This document shows, piece by piece, positions 34,201 to 46,200 of a stretch of 64,000 nucleotides of DNA. The stretch is from Larus michahellis (taxonomy: Eukaryota; Chordata; Aves; Charadriiformes; Laridae), in assembly GCF_964199755.1 (NCBI RefSeq), contig NC_133930.1, forward strand, positions 27,424,071 to 27,488,070. Reading direction: 5' to 3'. Position numbers and translations under genes: made by a program. How positions within the stretch are numbered: the first letter of the stretch is position 1; every line of letters starts with the position of its first letter. The notes under the pieces were generated by a model that made no database searches, had not been told where the DNA came from, and was given only the letters and a program-made list of their open reading frames with translations.

Positions 34201-37200
34201 CGTTATTTTCATGTATTGGTAAGAGACTACTTCTGAATCTGAACTGATTTTCATATATACCTGTTTTAACTTTCAAGTAAAAATGCAATCATAAATGGCT
34301 CAGCAGTACACAATTATTAGCAAAACCACAGTAGTTTTTAGTTTTGTATGTGTAGCCACAGAAATTCTTGCCTGTGTGTGCTCAAGTATCTTGGCAATAA
34401 AGTCTTAAGTCTCTACTGAGTTTTTTTCCATATATATCCCCTGTAATGTTTAGTTTCTCTCCACGTTCCCTTGCCCATATGCCTGTGTGCCCTTAGTGAA
34501 GGATGGGGAATGACTGCAGCTGAGAGAAGAGATGCGACAAAGCTGCTTCTGTTCATCTGTGCTGCTAGATGCAGGATTGTTGCAATGCATTCAGCACAGT
34601 TCCCTTCTGTACTCTGAACTTGGTCCCTCAGTGGTGTTGGGGAGTGTATAGTTTGTCTATCGGCACTAATATTTCCATTTTGTCTTTTGCTGTAGGCCCA
34701 AACTCTGACAGTGTGGAGACAAGCAGACAAACATCAGATACCACGAATTTGCTTTTTGAACAAGATGGACAAAACCAGGGCAAGGTATTTAGACAGTTAT
34801 TTTGATCATTGCTAAAAGCTTTGTAAGAGAATGTATCTAATCAAGTTAAAGTTTTTCTATTAAGCATAGACCAAGCCAATTATGTTAATACCTACTATAT
34901 ACATCATATATATGATTATGCACATCATATTTTTCTGTAACTTTAGGAGGAATTTTTGCTGTAAAGAAGGAACAGTAAACCTATTTTACTATATCGTTAT
35001 GATTTGTGTAACTGAATATCTGTTGTTTTAATATAGTTTTACATATGCTGTTGAGAGTATCAAACAAAAGTTGAAGGCGAAACCTTTGCTTTTACAGGTA
35101 AGCTTAGAAATTAAATGTTCATTTGCTTTCTTTCAGGTGGTACTCCTTTCTTAATTTTTTGCAACTGTCTAAAATCTCCTCTCTATTTGCAGTTGCCCAT
35201 TGGGGAAGCCAAGACCTTCAGAGGACTGGTTGATATCGTAACTAAGGAAAAAATAATTTGGAAACCTACTTCTGATTTGGATGATGGAAAAAATTTTGAG
35301 CAAAAGCTGCTTCTGGAGGCTGATGATCCCAGCCTGTTCCAAGAAGTCCAGGATGCCAGAAATGCCTTAATAGAACAAGTAAAGTTCTAAAGTAAATACA
35401 TAATATATTTAAAACCGTTATTTAGAACAGTAGAAAAAATAGTCTGAAAGGGACTGCTGGAGGTGTCTGGTGCAGTGACCTGCTAATTTACATCAGGTTG
35501 CTCCTGCCGTGTTCAGTTCAGTTTTCAAGTCTCTAAGGATGGTGATTACAGTCTGTCCAGGCAGCCTGTCCCAGTGCTTGATCATCCTTGTAGTCAAACG
35601 TTATTTCTTTTTGTTCAACGGGAATTTACTGTGTTGCAACCTGCGACAATGTGGCTTGTTCTTTCCTTGTTGTACCTCTGAGAAGAATCTGTCCATGTTT
35701 TCTCTGAAGCAGGCCCACCACCACCACCATTTCAAGTACCAAGAGGCAGCATTTGCATCCTGCCTCAGCCTCTCCAAGTCAAACCCATCTCTCCGTGCCT
35801 CCGGCTGCACTCCAGCCACCTCAGTGGTTTTCCACTGGACTTTGCACCATCAGTCTCTTTTGTGCTGGGGAACTTAAAAGCAGACAGTGTTTTAGATGCA
35901 GCTTCACAAGGGCAGGGTAGAGGATACTAACCACTTGCCCTGATCCACTGGCTATGCTCTTGCTGGTGCTGCCTGGTATGCTGTTAGCCTTTGTCACTGG
36001 AAGGAGACACTGCTGACTCATGCTCGCTTGTCCAGCAGGACCCTAGCAGGATCCTAGCTAGTTGATACCCGCTCTGTATCAGAGGGGAATTTCAGATTTT
36101 CTTCACTTCCTTCCCATCTGTCAAAGATGCTTAATGCACATTGGAAATGTTAATATGTGATGGCAAAACATGCTAAATATAGAGTTGGGCTCCCTGGCTG
36201 TGCAATGTAAGTGTAAAATGAAAAATACTCCCTGCTTTAAAATAGAGAAGTGAAGAAAGCAGACACTAAATTTAGTATTCAGTTGGCTAACATGGCATCT
36301 TGTACTGTCTTAGGTGCCAAAAGATACTTGGTATATTCACGTGAGGCCTGGCATATGTGACCCAGAACCTGCAGGATGTCCATACCCTTCTGGAGTGTCA
36401 GCTAGAAGCAGGATGGGATGTTGCAGGCTGGTCAAGATGGTGTTAAATATTATGTTAGAGGCAGCTGAATCCCACCATAAATCCTTTTCCGGATCCATCC
36501 AAAAAGTCCATGGGAGAGATGAGAAAAGAACAGTGTAACTCTTTCTTTAACGTAGATTGTCATATTGTGAAGCTAAGAAAGCTAATAGAAACTTGATCTA
36601 CTTGATACCCCATTTTGCACAGCTGGCAGTTTAGAAGGGGTGAAGAATGGAAGAATTAATGGAAGTAAAAGAAAAAATTGACTATAGAGCAGTGCGGAAC
36701 ATTTGAAATAATTTGTCCAGAGTGTTTTTCTTCTCCCTCAGCTGGCATTTTAAGGTCTGACATTGTTTTGTGTAATTTAGGTAATGATATTGGAATATTT
36801 GCTTGTACTTGAGACACTCTAAGCAAGTCTTCTCTCCAAGTAAAAAGGGTTGGGTTTTTTTATTACATTTGATTTGTTTATATACAACTTTAAATTGTAG
36901 TACTGATTATATTTGAATGCATACTTTTATAAGCAAAATTTGGGAGGTTAACAACTATGTTTATCTTAGATATTGATCCGTTTTGCAGAAGAGCTGCCCT
37001 CCACACAACTTTGAATAACACTGTGCAAGTGCATAAAAAGATGGTGCTAGGCTTTCAGTTTCCTTTGAAACATCAGAATCGGAGAGATATATTTTATATT
37101 GCTCTGAGTTAAGTAAAACACATACACAATCTGGTTTTCAAAATTTCCAGGTTTTAAATGGGGGTGTTATCATTCAGCCTCTTATCTTAAGTAATGTATT

Positions 37201-40200
37201 GTGAGATAGAAGGCTTTCTAAGAACAATGTTGTTTTTTTTCCTTTGGTTTCTGGGCCCCTCCTTAACCAGGAAGGGGTGGACCAGTAGTGCGATAATTGA
37301 GATAACTTTGTGTTCATAAAATACTTTAATGTGCTTTGTATCCTATTGACACTCCTTATCAGAAACAGTGTAAAATTTAGTAGTTCGAATACCAGTCATC
37401 TTGCACACTTGCTTTCACTTAATTAAATGAACACTTTCCTTTATGTCTTATGTTTCAACTATCAGCTTGATTAGACTTGTAATTGCTTATCGATGATTCA
37501 TTTCAGTATTTGTTCAATTGCTGTCCTAGCCACTAGAGGGGGCAAAGTGCCTTCCTGCACGTTGGGTGTCCTGGATCTATGACAGTGAAAGCAGGTTTAA
37601 AGAGTGCTTAATTTATTTGTCAAGCTAAGTGGTACAGTTTGAAAACACAGATGAGCTCTTGGACCTACAAGCATTTGACATGCAGAAGGTCAAAATGCCC
37701 TGAAGGCTTGTCTGTTTTTTTTCCAGCTGTGTATATATTGGTTCGAAAAGGTTACTTGCTGCTTACTTCAGACTTTACCTTGTTTGCAGATCTGAAGTGC
37801 ATTCAGTTATACCCTTTATGGCTGTCACTGTATGGCTGCAGGTTTTTTGAGTTTGAGAGAAGTGCAAGCATTCTCACTCCAACTGATGTTTTGCTTGACA
37901 GCGGCTTTATAAGTTGATTTTTAATTTTTTTCCCTTCTTCTTTCTTGAAACCTTCATTTCCATAATTTTCCGTGGTTTGATTTTGTGATCTCTGATATAT
38001 AAGGCTTTGTTCCTGCTCTGTTTAGCTGTATATCCTAAATAACTAAGATTTGTGATTTGTCTGTGAAACTGCTGTATGCCAAGTAATAACGAACTATTCT
38101 GTTGAAGGTTGCAGATCTGGATGATGAATTTGCTGAACTGGTTCTAGGAGAATATAGTGAAAACTTTGACTCCATACCAGCTGACAAGGTAATTTTTACA
38201 TTTCATTATTTATAAACAATTTTTTACCAGACGTTATTCTGAAGGGCTGGGTTTTTCTTCCTTGGGCAGATGTGCATTTTTTATCAACAACAACAAAAAT
38301 ATCACACCAGCTTTTGTAGTGAATTTACAGTACTGTGTATTTAGAACAAAGCATATTCAAGCTTAGTATGAACTGTATACAATAATGCATTAACTATTAT
38401 TCTGAGACATGCTAGGCACAGTTTTAAAAGTAGGGTGCCTTTGTTCCAGAAGGTATGGTTGGTGGTTTTTTTGAATGTTAGGATGCTGCAAAAAAATTTA
38501 GGGAAAGGTGAATGGAATTTCCAGGTAGACTCAGCAGTTTGTGTCTGAGTTGCTGATTCTTACCAACAAAAGTAACAACTGTTGTGAATTGGTTGGATTT
38601 TCAGACCCTGCGTGTTGAAAGTGGCGGGGTACGACATTCTGGATTAAAAGGACTGTTAGAACAAGAATGGCTGCAGATCTGCATGAAATGTTTAGGTATT
38701 TTAAAAGCAGTGTCTTCTGTTTTAGCATCTAAACATTTGAGTTTGGAGTTCATTAGAAGCAGTGAAAAGAATTTGGATGAGTGATGTTATATTTACAAGC
38801 ATATTTTTTAACTTTGTGGGATTTGTTAGCAACACCTGATAGCTGGAATACAATTTAGGCTAAAATGTAGTTCACATGTTAACAGAAAATACTTATTTTT
38901 TGCAGTTACAGTCTGCTATCCGCAGAGTCACACTAGCTCAGAAAGCTGTACCTGTACTCTGTGGCAGCGCACTGAAGAACAAAGGAGTGCAGCCATTACT
39001 GGATGCTATTATTATGTACTTGCCTGCACCTAATGAGCGTTCATATGAGTTTCTGTAAGTACAGGGAGGAAAGGAGGGTCCGGAAAAAAGAAAAATTAAG
39101 TAGGAAAGCATAAAAGGAAAAATATTAACAAAACATTCCTGTCTTTAAAAATGTTTACTGTTTTTAGGTATTAAATAACAGTAAAGCTGTGTGGACGTAA
39201 AAATACGCTTGAGTGCTGAACCTGCTTTGGTCAGTGCTACTGGAATTGTATGTATTTATCTTCAGTTGTCAAACTTGCACTTTAGAGTTCTAAAGTCTAT
39301 TTTTAATCTGAGGATATTGCCATTTTACAAAATTAAGGTCTAGGGATCATCTTTAGTATTGGCTGAGTCACATGACATGTATCCTGCTGGAGCTAGAACT
39401 ACTTATACTTTATACATATATATACTACTATATATATATATACATATACTACTTATACATTACTATACTTTTCGGAATAAATTAAGACTTCTAAAAAATC
39501 TACTTCTATTAATATTACAATAGGAAAAATACTGCTTCTTAAGTGAGTGGAAATTTAGGTAAACGTGAGTTTGAGTGGATTAATCCTACAAGTATGCTTT
39601 TTGTTGTGCTTTTTATTTTGCAGACAATGGTACAAGGATGACCTGTGTGCCCTAGCGTTTAAAGTTCTCCATGATAAATGTCGTGGACCACTAGTTTTCA
39701 TTCGCGTTTACTCAGGTTCACTGAAACCTCAATCAGCTGTATATAATATTAACAAAAGTTGCACGTGAGTAAGATGGAGGTGTGGTTTAGTGGAGCATTG
39801 GAGTATCTGCTAAAGTCCTGAGTAATAAAAGAACTTCATTTTCAGGGAGAGAATGAGCCGGCTGCTCCTGCCTTTTGCTGATCAGCAAATTGAAATACCA
39901 TCGCTAATGCCTGGCAACATTGCCCTTACTGTTGGGTTAAAACAGGTAATGGAAAATACTGGTCCTGTAAAGGAGCTTGTTTCACTAGTGTGCTTTCCAC
40001 TTTTATAGTATTGTATCTCAGATACATTCTTGATTATTGTGACATATGTAAACTTGCTTTATTTGAAGTACATGTACAGGTACTTCCTTCTAAAATGAAG
40101 TATTACAGTGTACATATGTCAGTAATTGACCTGGGAGATGCAATGCTGATTACATGGAAAGGACTGAAGACTGAAGGTGTATTTTAAAAGGGTTCTGAGC

Positions 40201-43200
40201 TTGTATTTATATTGTAACTCTTAAAATACAATGTAATGCCATGGAGAGACCTCCTGTGGGGAAAGAGAGTGATGTTCCAAGTAAGTTACCTAAAAGCAAA
40301 AGTGTACCTTAAGTTCAAATAAGTTTGTTTCATGCTTGCTTCTGTTAGTCTATGAATTCAGTGTTTTATTGTCTGAACTGGCTGCATAGATCTCATTTGC
40401 ACAGATTTTCTAAAATGTAACCAACTTTGTCATGCATAAGCGAAGTTTCATTTACCAGTACTGTTCTTTGTGCCTTGTATCTTGACTGGTAAACTAGATT
40501 TAAAATGCAGGGAACTGGACAAAGAAATGCTAGTCTAAATTTGAGCACAGTTTTTCCTCTTCCAGATCATTTTAGTTATATGAAGAGAGAGTAATTGTTT
40601 ATAAATAAGTAAATAAATGGAGTTTAGCACAAGTGGTTTTGAGGAAGAGAGATGGTCAGGGTTTGTGGGTTTGGGGTTTTTTCAGTTTTTTGGTGTGGTG
40701 TTTTTTTGTTTCATATCCCCTTCTCTCACTCGTCTGTGTCTTGTGGGTCACTGGGTGTTGATCTCTAGAGTGCCACTGGAGATACCATAGTATCGTCAAA
40801 GGCTTCAGCAGTAGCTGCAGCACGCCGAGCTGGAAGGGATGCTGCGGGAGAGAAGAGGTCTACCAGCAATGTAGAGAGCCTTCTGCTGGCAGGCGTTGAG
40901 ATCCCTGACCCTGTCTTCTTCTGTACAATTGAACCTCCTTCAATGGCCAAACAACAAGGTACAATGTAGCTACCTAGCAATATCACAAGATATTCTACAA
41001 ATGAGATATTTAAGCATAACCATATTCTCATATGTCAGGAGCAGAGCTCATCACCAATACATGCACACCTGATTGATACGAGTGAGTTGCACAAATTTAT
41101 CAATTAGTGCTCTAATAAAGAGCTTTGGTGTTTCGCACAAAAGTTGTATTTTAGAGTGTGCTTGTCAGTATCCTTTGCTATTACTACATCAAGCAGTACT
41201 AGTAGTAATACTTTTCTAGTTTTTGTGTCTAGAATAGTAGTAGTTCTTAATTTTGAAAAAAGAGATGGAGGCACTTCCATTTCCTACTGTCAGGCTTAGT
41301 TTTGCTGCAGTCGCGCTGGTATGCTCTACATAATATCCTGAGTACAAATAACCTTGAAATGTCATTTTCTTTCAGTTGGCACTCACAGTTTTACTCTATG
41401 GTGTGAAGTCTTCACTTACCAAGATTTCTGTGTGTCTAGTTAGGGTTCACCCATGCAGTGTGAACTGTAATCTTACTGCCTATCCCAAGAATCTGTACCA
41501 GAGGACTTGGTTCCATTTGACTCTATTTGACTTTATTGGATGCAGGAGGAAACATAGCGAAAAAGGATGAGGGAGAGGCTGAGGTAATTAATGCCTTCTT
41601 TGTCTCGGCCTTTAATAGTTCAGTTGTTCTCAGGGTCCCCAGCCCTCTGAGCTGGAAGACAGGGACAGAGAGCAGAATGAAGCTGCCCCCATGATGCAAT
41701 AGAAGTAGCGACCTGCTACACCACTTAGACACACACACAAGTCTGTGGGGCTGGATGGAATCCACGCAAGGATACTGAGGGAGCTGGTGGAAGTGCTCAC
41801 CAAGCCACTTTCCGTCATTTATCAGCAGTCCTGGCTAACTAGGGAGGTCTCAGTTGACTAGAGGTTAGCAAATATAACTCCCATCTACAAGAGGAGCTGG
41901 AAGGAGGATCCGGGGAACAACAGGCCTGTCAGTCTGTCGTGAGAGCCAGGGAAGGTTATGGAGCAGATTTAGATCTTGAGTGCTATCATGAGGTGGACAA
42001 CTGGATGATTGGGCCCAGTCAGCATGGGTTTATGAAAGGCAGGTCCTGCTTGACTGACCTGATCTGCTATGACAAGGTGACCCGTCTAGTGGATGAGGGA
42101 AAGGCTGTGGATGTTGTCTACCTGGACTTTAGTAAAGCCTTTGACACTGTTTCCCACAGCATTTTCCTGGAGAACTGGCTGCTCATGGCTTGGACAGGTG
42201 TCCCTGAGAAAAAAGCTGGGCCCAAAGAGTTGTGGTGAATGGAGTTAAATCCAGTTGATGGCCAGACAAAAGTGGTGTTCCCCAGCACTTGGTATTGAGG
42301 CCAGTTCTGTTTAATGTCTTTATCAATGATCTGGTTGAGGGGATTCAGTAAGTTTGCAGATGATGCCAAGTTGGGTGGGAGTGTTGATCTGCATGAGGGT
42401 AGGATCCCTCTACAGAGGGATCTGGACAGGCCGAGGCCAGCTGTATGAGGCTCAACAAGGCTAAGTGCGGGGTCTCGCACTTGGGTCACAACAACCCCAT
42501 GCAGTGCTACAGGCTTGGGGAAGAGTGGCTGGAAAGATGCCCAGAGGAAAAGGACCTGGGGGTGTTGGCCAACAGGCAGCTGAATTTGATCCAGCAGTGT
42601 GCCCGCGTGGCCAACAAGGCCAACAGCATCCTGGCTTGGATCAGAAATAGTGTGGCCAGCAGGACTAGGGAAGTGATCATCCCCCTGTACTTTGCACTAA
42701 CGAGGCCCCACCTTGAATACTGTGTTCAGTTTTGGGCCGCTCACTACGAGAAAGACATTGAGGTGTTGGTCCAAAGAAGAGCAACGAAGCTGGTGAAGTG
42801 TCTAGAGCACAAGTTTTTTGAGGAGCAGCTGAGGGAACTGGGGTTGTTTAGCCTGGAGAAAAGGAGGCTGAGGGGAGACGTTATCACTCTCTACAACTAC
42901 CTTGAAAGGAGGTTGTAGCGAGGTGGGGGTCGGTCTCTTCTCCCAAGTAACAAGCGATAGGACATGAGTAAATGGCCTCAAGTTGCACCAGGGGAGGTTT
43001 AGATTGGATATCAGGAAAAATTTCATCATGGAAAGGGTTGTCAAGCATTGGAACGGGCTGCCCAGGGAAGTGGTTGAGTCACCATCCCTGGAGGTATTTA
43101 AAAGACTGTGTGGCACTTAGGTACGTGGTTTAGTGGTGGTCTTGACAGTATTAGGTTAATGGTTTGACTGGATGATATTAAAGGTCTTTTCCAACCAAAA

Positions 43201-46200
43201 TGATTCCATGATCCTATGACTCTTTTTGGAAATAGATACTTTTCAACTCTGTATCTTCATTACAACAAAGCTGAGCTTGGTTAGGGGTGAAGGGGAGGAC
43301 GGACAAGTACCAGTGTAGTATGATGGAATGGAGCAAGGTAGAATGCAGATTTGGAGCAATATATCTGTGGGCTGAGACACTGGGTTGTAAGGTGTGCCTG
43401 TTTTTGGGGGGTTTGGATGTTTTGTTTTGTTTTGTGGGTGTTTGTGCTGGGTTTTTTTCAAAGACTAAGGCAGATAAATACAGTCTCAGCTGTGAGTTTA
43501 TCATTCTGTAGCTGCTTTCCTCAGCAGTTAAGATACTGGGGAATCAGAAATTTGAACCTTTTCATGTCGAACTCACCTTGAAATAGTTAGGCAAATCATA
43601 TACAAGTTAGTTGACAATTTTTCTTATCTGTAAAAAGGGATCAGTACTTTTTATTGACTTGATGAAACACTTATAGGTCCATTCTGTCTTCATACAAGTT
43701 CAAAATATCACTCTGAAAATAGTATTTTTAATAATTAAATTAAAGCACTCTATAGTGTGTAGTTAATTTGTTGGAGAGAATCGGAAGCTGCAAGTTGCTT
43801 GTAATTTGAGTTGACTGTTTGCCAAAATCTGCTTCCCTAGGATCCTTTTGATTCCTTCTAAGATTTGACCTTATGAGGAACGTGATGTTTAGATATTCAT
43901 TATGATTCTCAAATTACTGAAGTCTCTTTAGATACAATGTTTGATATTTATGTACAGACTTAGATAACGCATTGAGCTGCCTTCAGCGTGAAGATCCAAG
44001 TTTAAAAGTGAAGCTAGATCCTGACACAGGACAAGTAAGATGAATCTTCTGTTACTCACCTTATAATCAAGCTTTATTTAAGAACTGCCAACACCACCCT
44101 TCATTTAGTTCATTTGCATATTGAGATTTGCTTGAAAAAAAGGACTCTCTAAATGTACATATCATAAATGTACAAAGTTCTGTGCATCAAACTGAAGTGG
44201 AGCCTTGTGCACTTGTGCTTTACAGAGTAGAGGAAGTCATCCTGTGCTTTGCATGTTTTTGACAGTTCTGTATTTAAAAAAGTTTGAATTGCACAGTCTT
44301 TAAGATAATGTAAGATGACCTTTTTTTATAGTGGTCACAGTAGTGATAATTACCCTCTCACTTATATGGTGTTTATGTCAGATGACCTGATCTGTCACAA
44401 AAAACAGGCAGTCCTGTTTTTTCTCTAGGCTCCTTAGAATTTGAAATATTTCTAAGAGACTATTAACAGCATTAAACTGCTTAAACAGTTTATATTAAAA
44501 CCTGAGTTTTGCATGTTTAAAATCTTCTCTCTTCACTTTCTCTTAATAGACTATTCTTTGTGGCATGGGTGAACTACACATAGAAATCATTCATGACCGA
44601 ATCAAACGTGAATATGGAATTGAGACTTACTTGGGACCTCTTCAAATAGCATACAGAGAAACCATCCTAAATGCTGCCCAAGCTACAGGTAAAATGAGTG
44701 AATGGAAGGAACATCTTGTTTCTGGTTTTGTAACTTGATGTACTTTAAATGATCTTACGAGTGGTTTCAGATGAATTTTATTAGTTTTTTTTCCAAACGG
44801 TTGCTTTGCTTTTTTCCCCCCCCCGCCCCCTACAGATACATTGGACAAAACAGTAGGAGATAAACGACACTTTGTCACTGCAGAGTTAGAGGTGAGGCCC
44901 AGGTCAGGAGAGAGAGCAGCGACAAAACCCATCATTGAGTATGCCGCGAGTGTCATTGAAGGGCTGCCCAAAGAACTCCAAGGAGCTATAGAAAACGGAA
45001 TCACAAATTCATGCATTCAAGGTAACTGCTCTAACGTTTCTGTAAGAAGCCTTGTAATATGTTTCTAGGAGGAAAAACTCCTTCATAGCTTGAAAACTAA
45101 AAGCTAATACATATTAACATTAGATGCAAAAGAAAATCTGAAATTCCCTTAACTACAAAAATTGCCAAGCAGTCCTTTCCCTACACCAGGAACGGAAGTC
45201 AGCATGCCTTTGGTTTTAAGGTTGATTTCTTCTCAGTCACTCAACAGTGAGCCTCGGGTTCTTTTGGTTTGTCTTTTAATCTGGTATAAGAGATGAGGCA
45301 TTTACTTGCTGACATCATGTCACAGTGATGTGACAGAAGCAGGTTCAGAGGCCAACATGTACATACCACACTTCTATTAGAATTACAAATTTATTTTTTT
45401 ATTTTAAAATTTATGTTAAATCCACAGAAGTATAAAATAAAAAGCCTTACCTAATTGCAAAGTATAGGACTTCGCAATTTCTGAAGGACTAAAAGTGTCT
45501 TTTACATTTGATTAAAAAGAGGAAGTATTTAATAACTTGTGTCCAAAGTCTTCCTTACAGTAAAATTAACAGGGAGTGGACTGATCAATGAGAATTACTC
45601 TAGAAGCAACAGCATGAGGTGTTTTTTCCATGTTGGTTTGTTGAGTTGGAAAGCATTTCTCATCACTGGCTGTGGAATGATTCTTGACTGCGTGCTTTCT
45701 TCATGTTCCTTGAAGGCACTTGAGAACTCTGCTGTCTCCAGCCTAAAATTCATGCCATTAAGTAGTTTAAAAAAAAAAATGGATCTGGGCATGTTCTCTG
45801 TATGAAAAAAGCTGTGTTTTTCCTCACGTGAGGTTCAGGCCTCCCATCCAGTGTAGTATAGTTTTTGGTCTGGTTGAGCGTCCTGGGTTGGATGGAGATA
45901 ATGTAGCTAGGACTCTGTGTGGTTCATCGCTCATGGAATTGAGTTAATCCTGAAGTTTTGGTAGTGGGTTAGTATCAGGCTTTGATGGGATCACATTGTG
46001 TTGAAAAGGAAAAATACAGAAGATCATCTGGCTCCTGGTTACACAAAAGGTTTCACTGCTTTTTCCAATGAGGTCTTGTTTCAATAGACAAGCTTTAGCT
46101 ATTACAATGTCTTAAAAAAACCTTAGATTTTTGGGAATGGCTGTATGGATGAGCCCACTCGGAAACTTCTGGTTCTGAAAATTATCTGTGCTTTTGGTAA

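Noticed and set aside
36314-36538. A 74-codon frame in GFM2 intron 9
   Set aside because: No resemblance to a known protein, no splice context, not continuous with GFM2.
41939-42918. Frames with reverse-transcriptase text as a possible intact gene
   Set aside because: Interrupted CR1 ORF2; frameshifted and 5'-truncated, so an inactive repeat.
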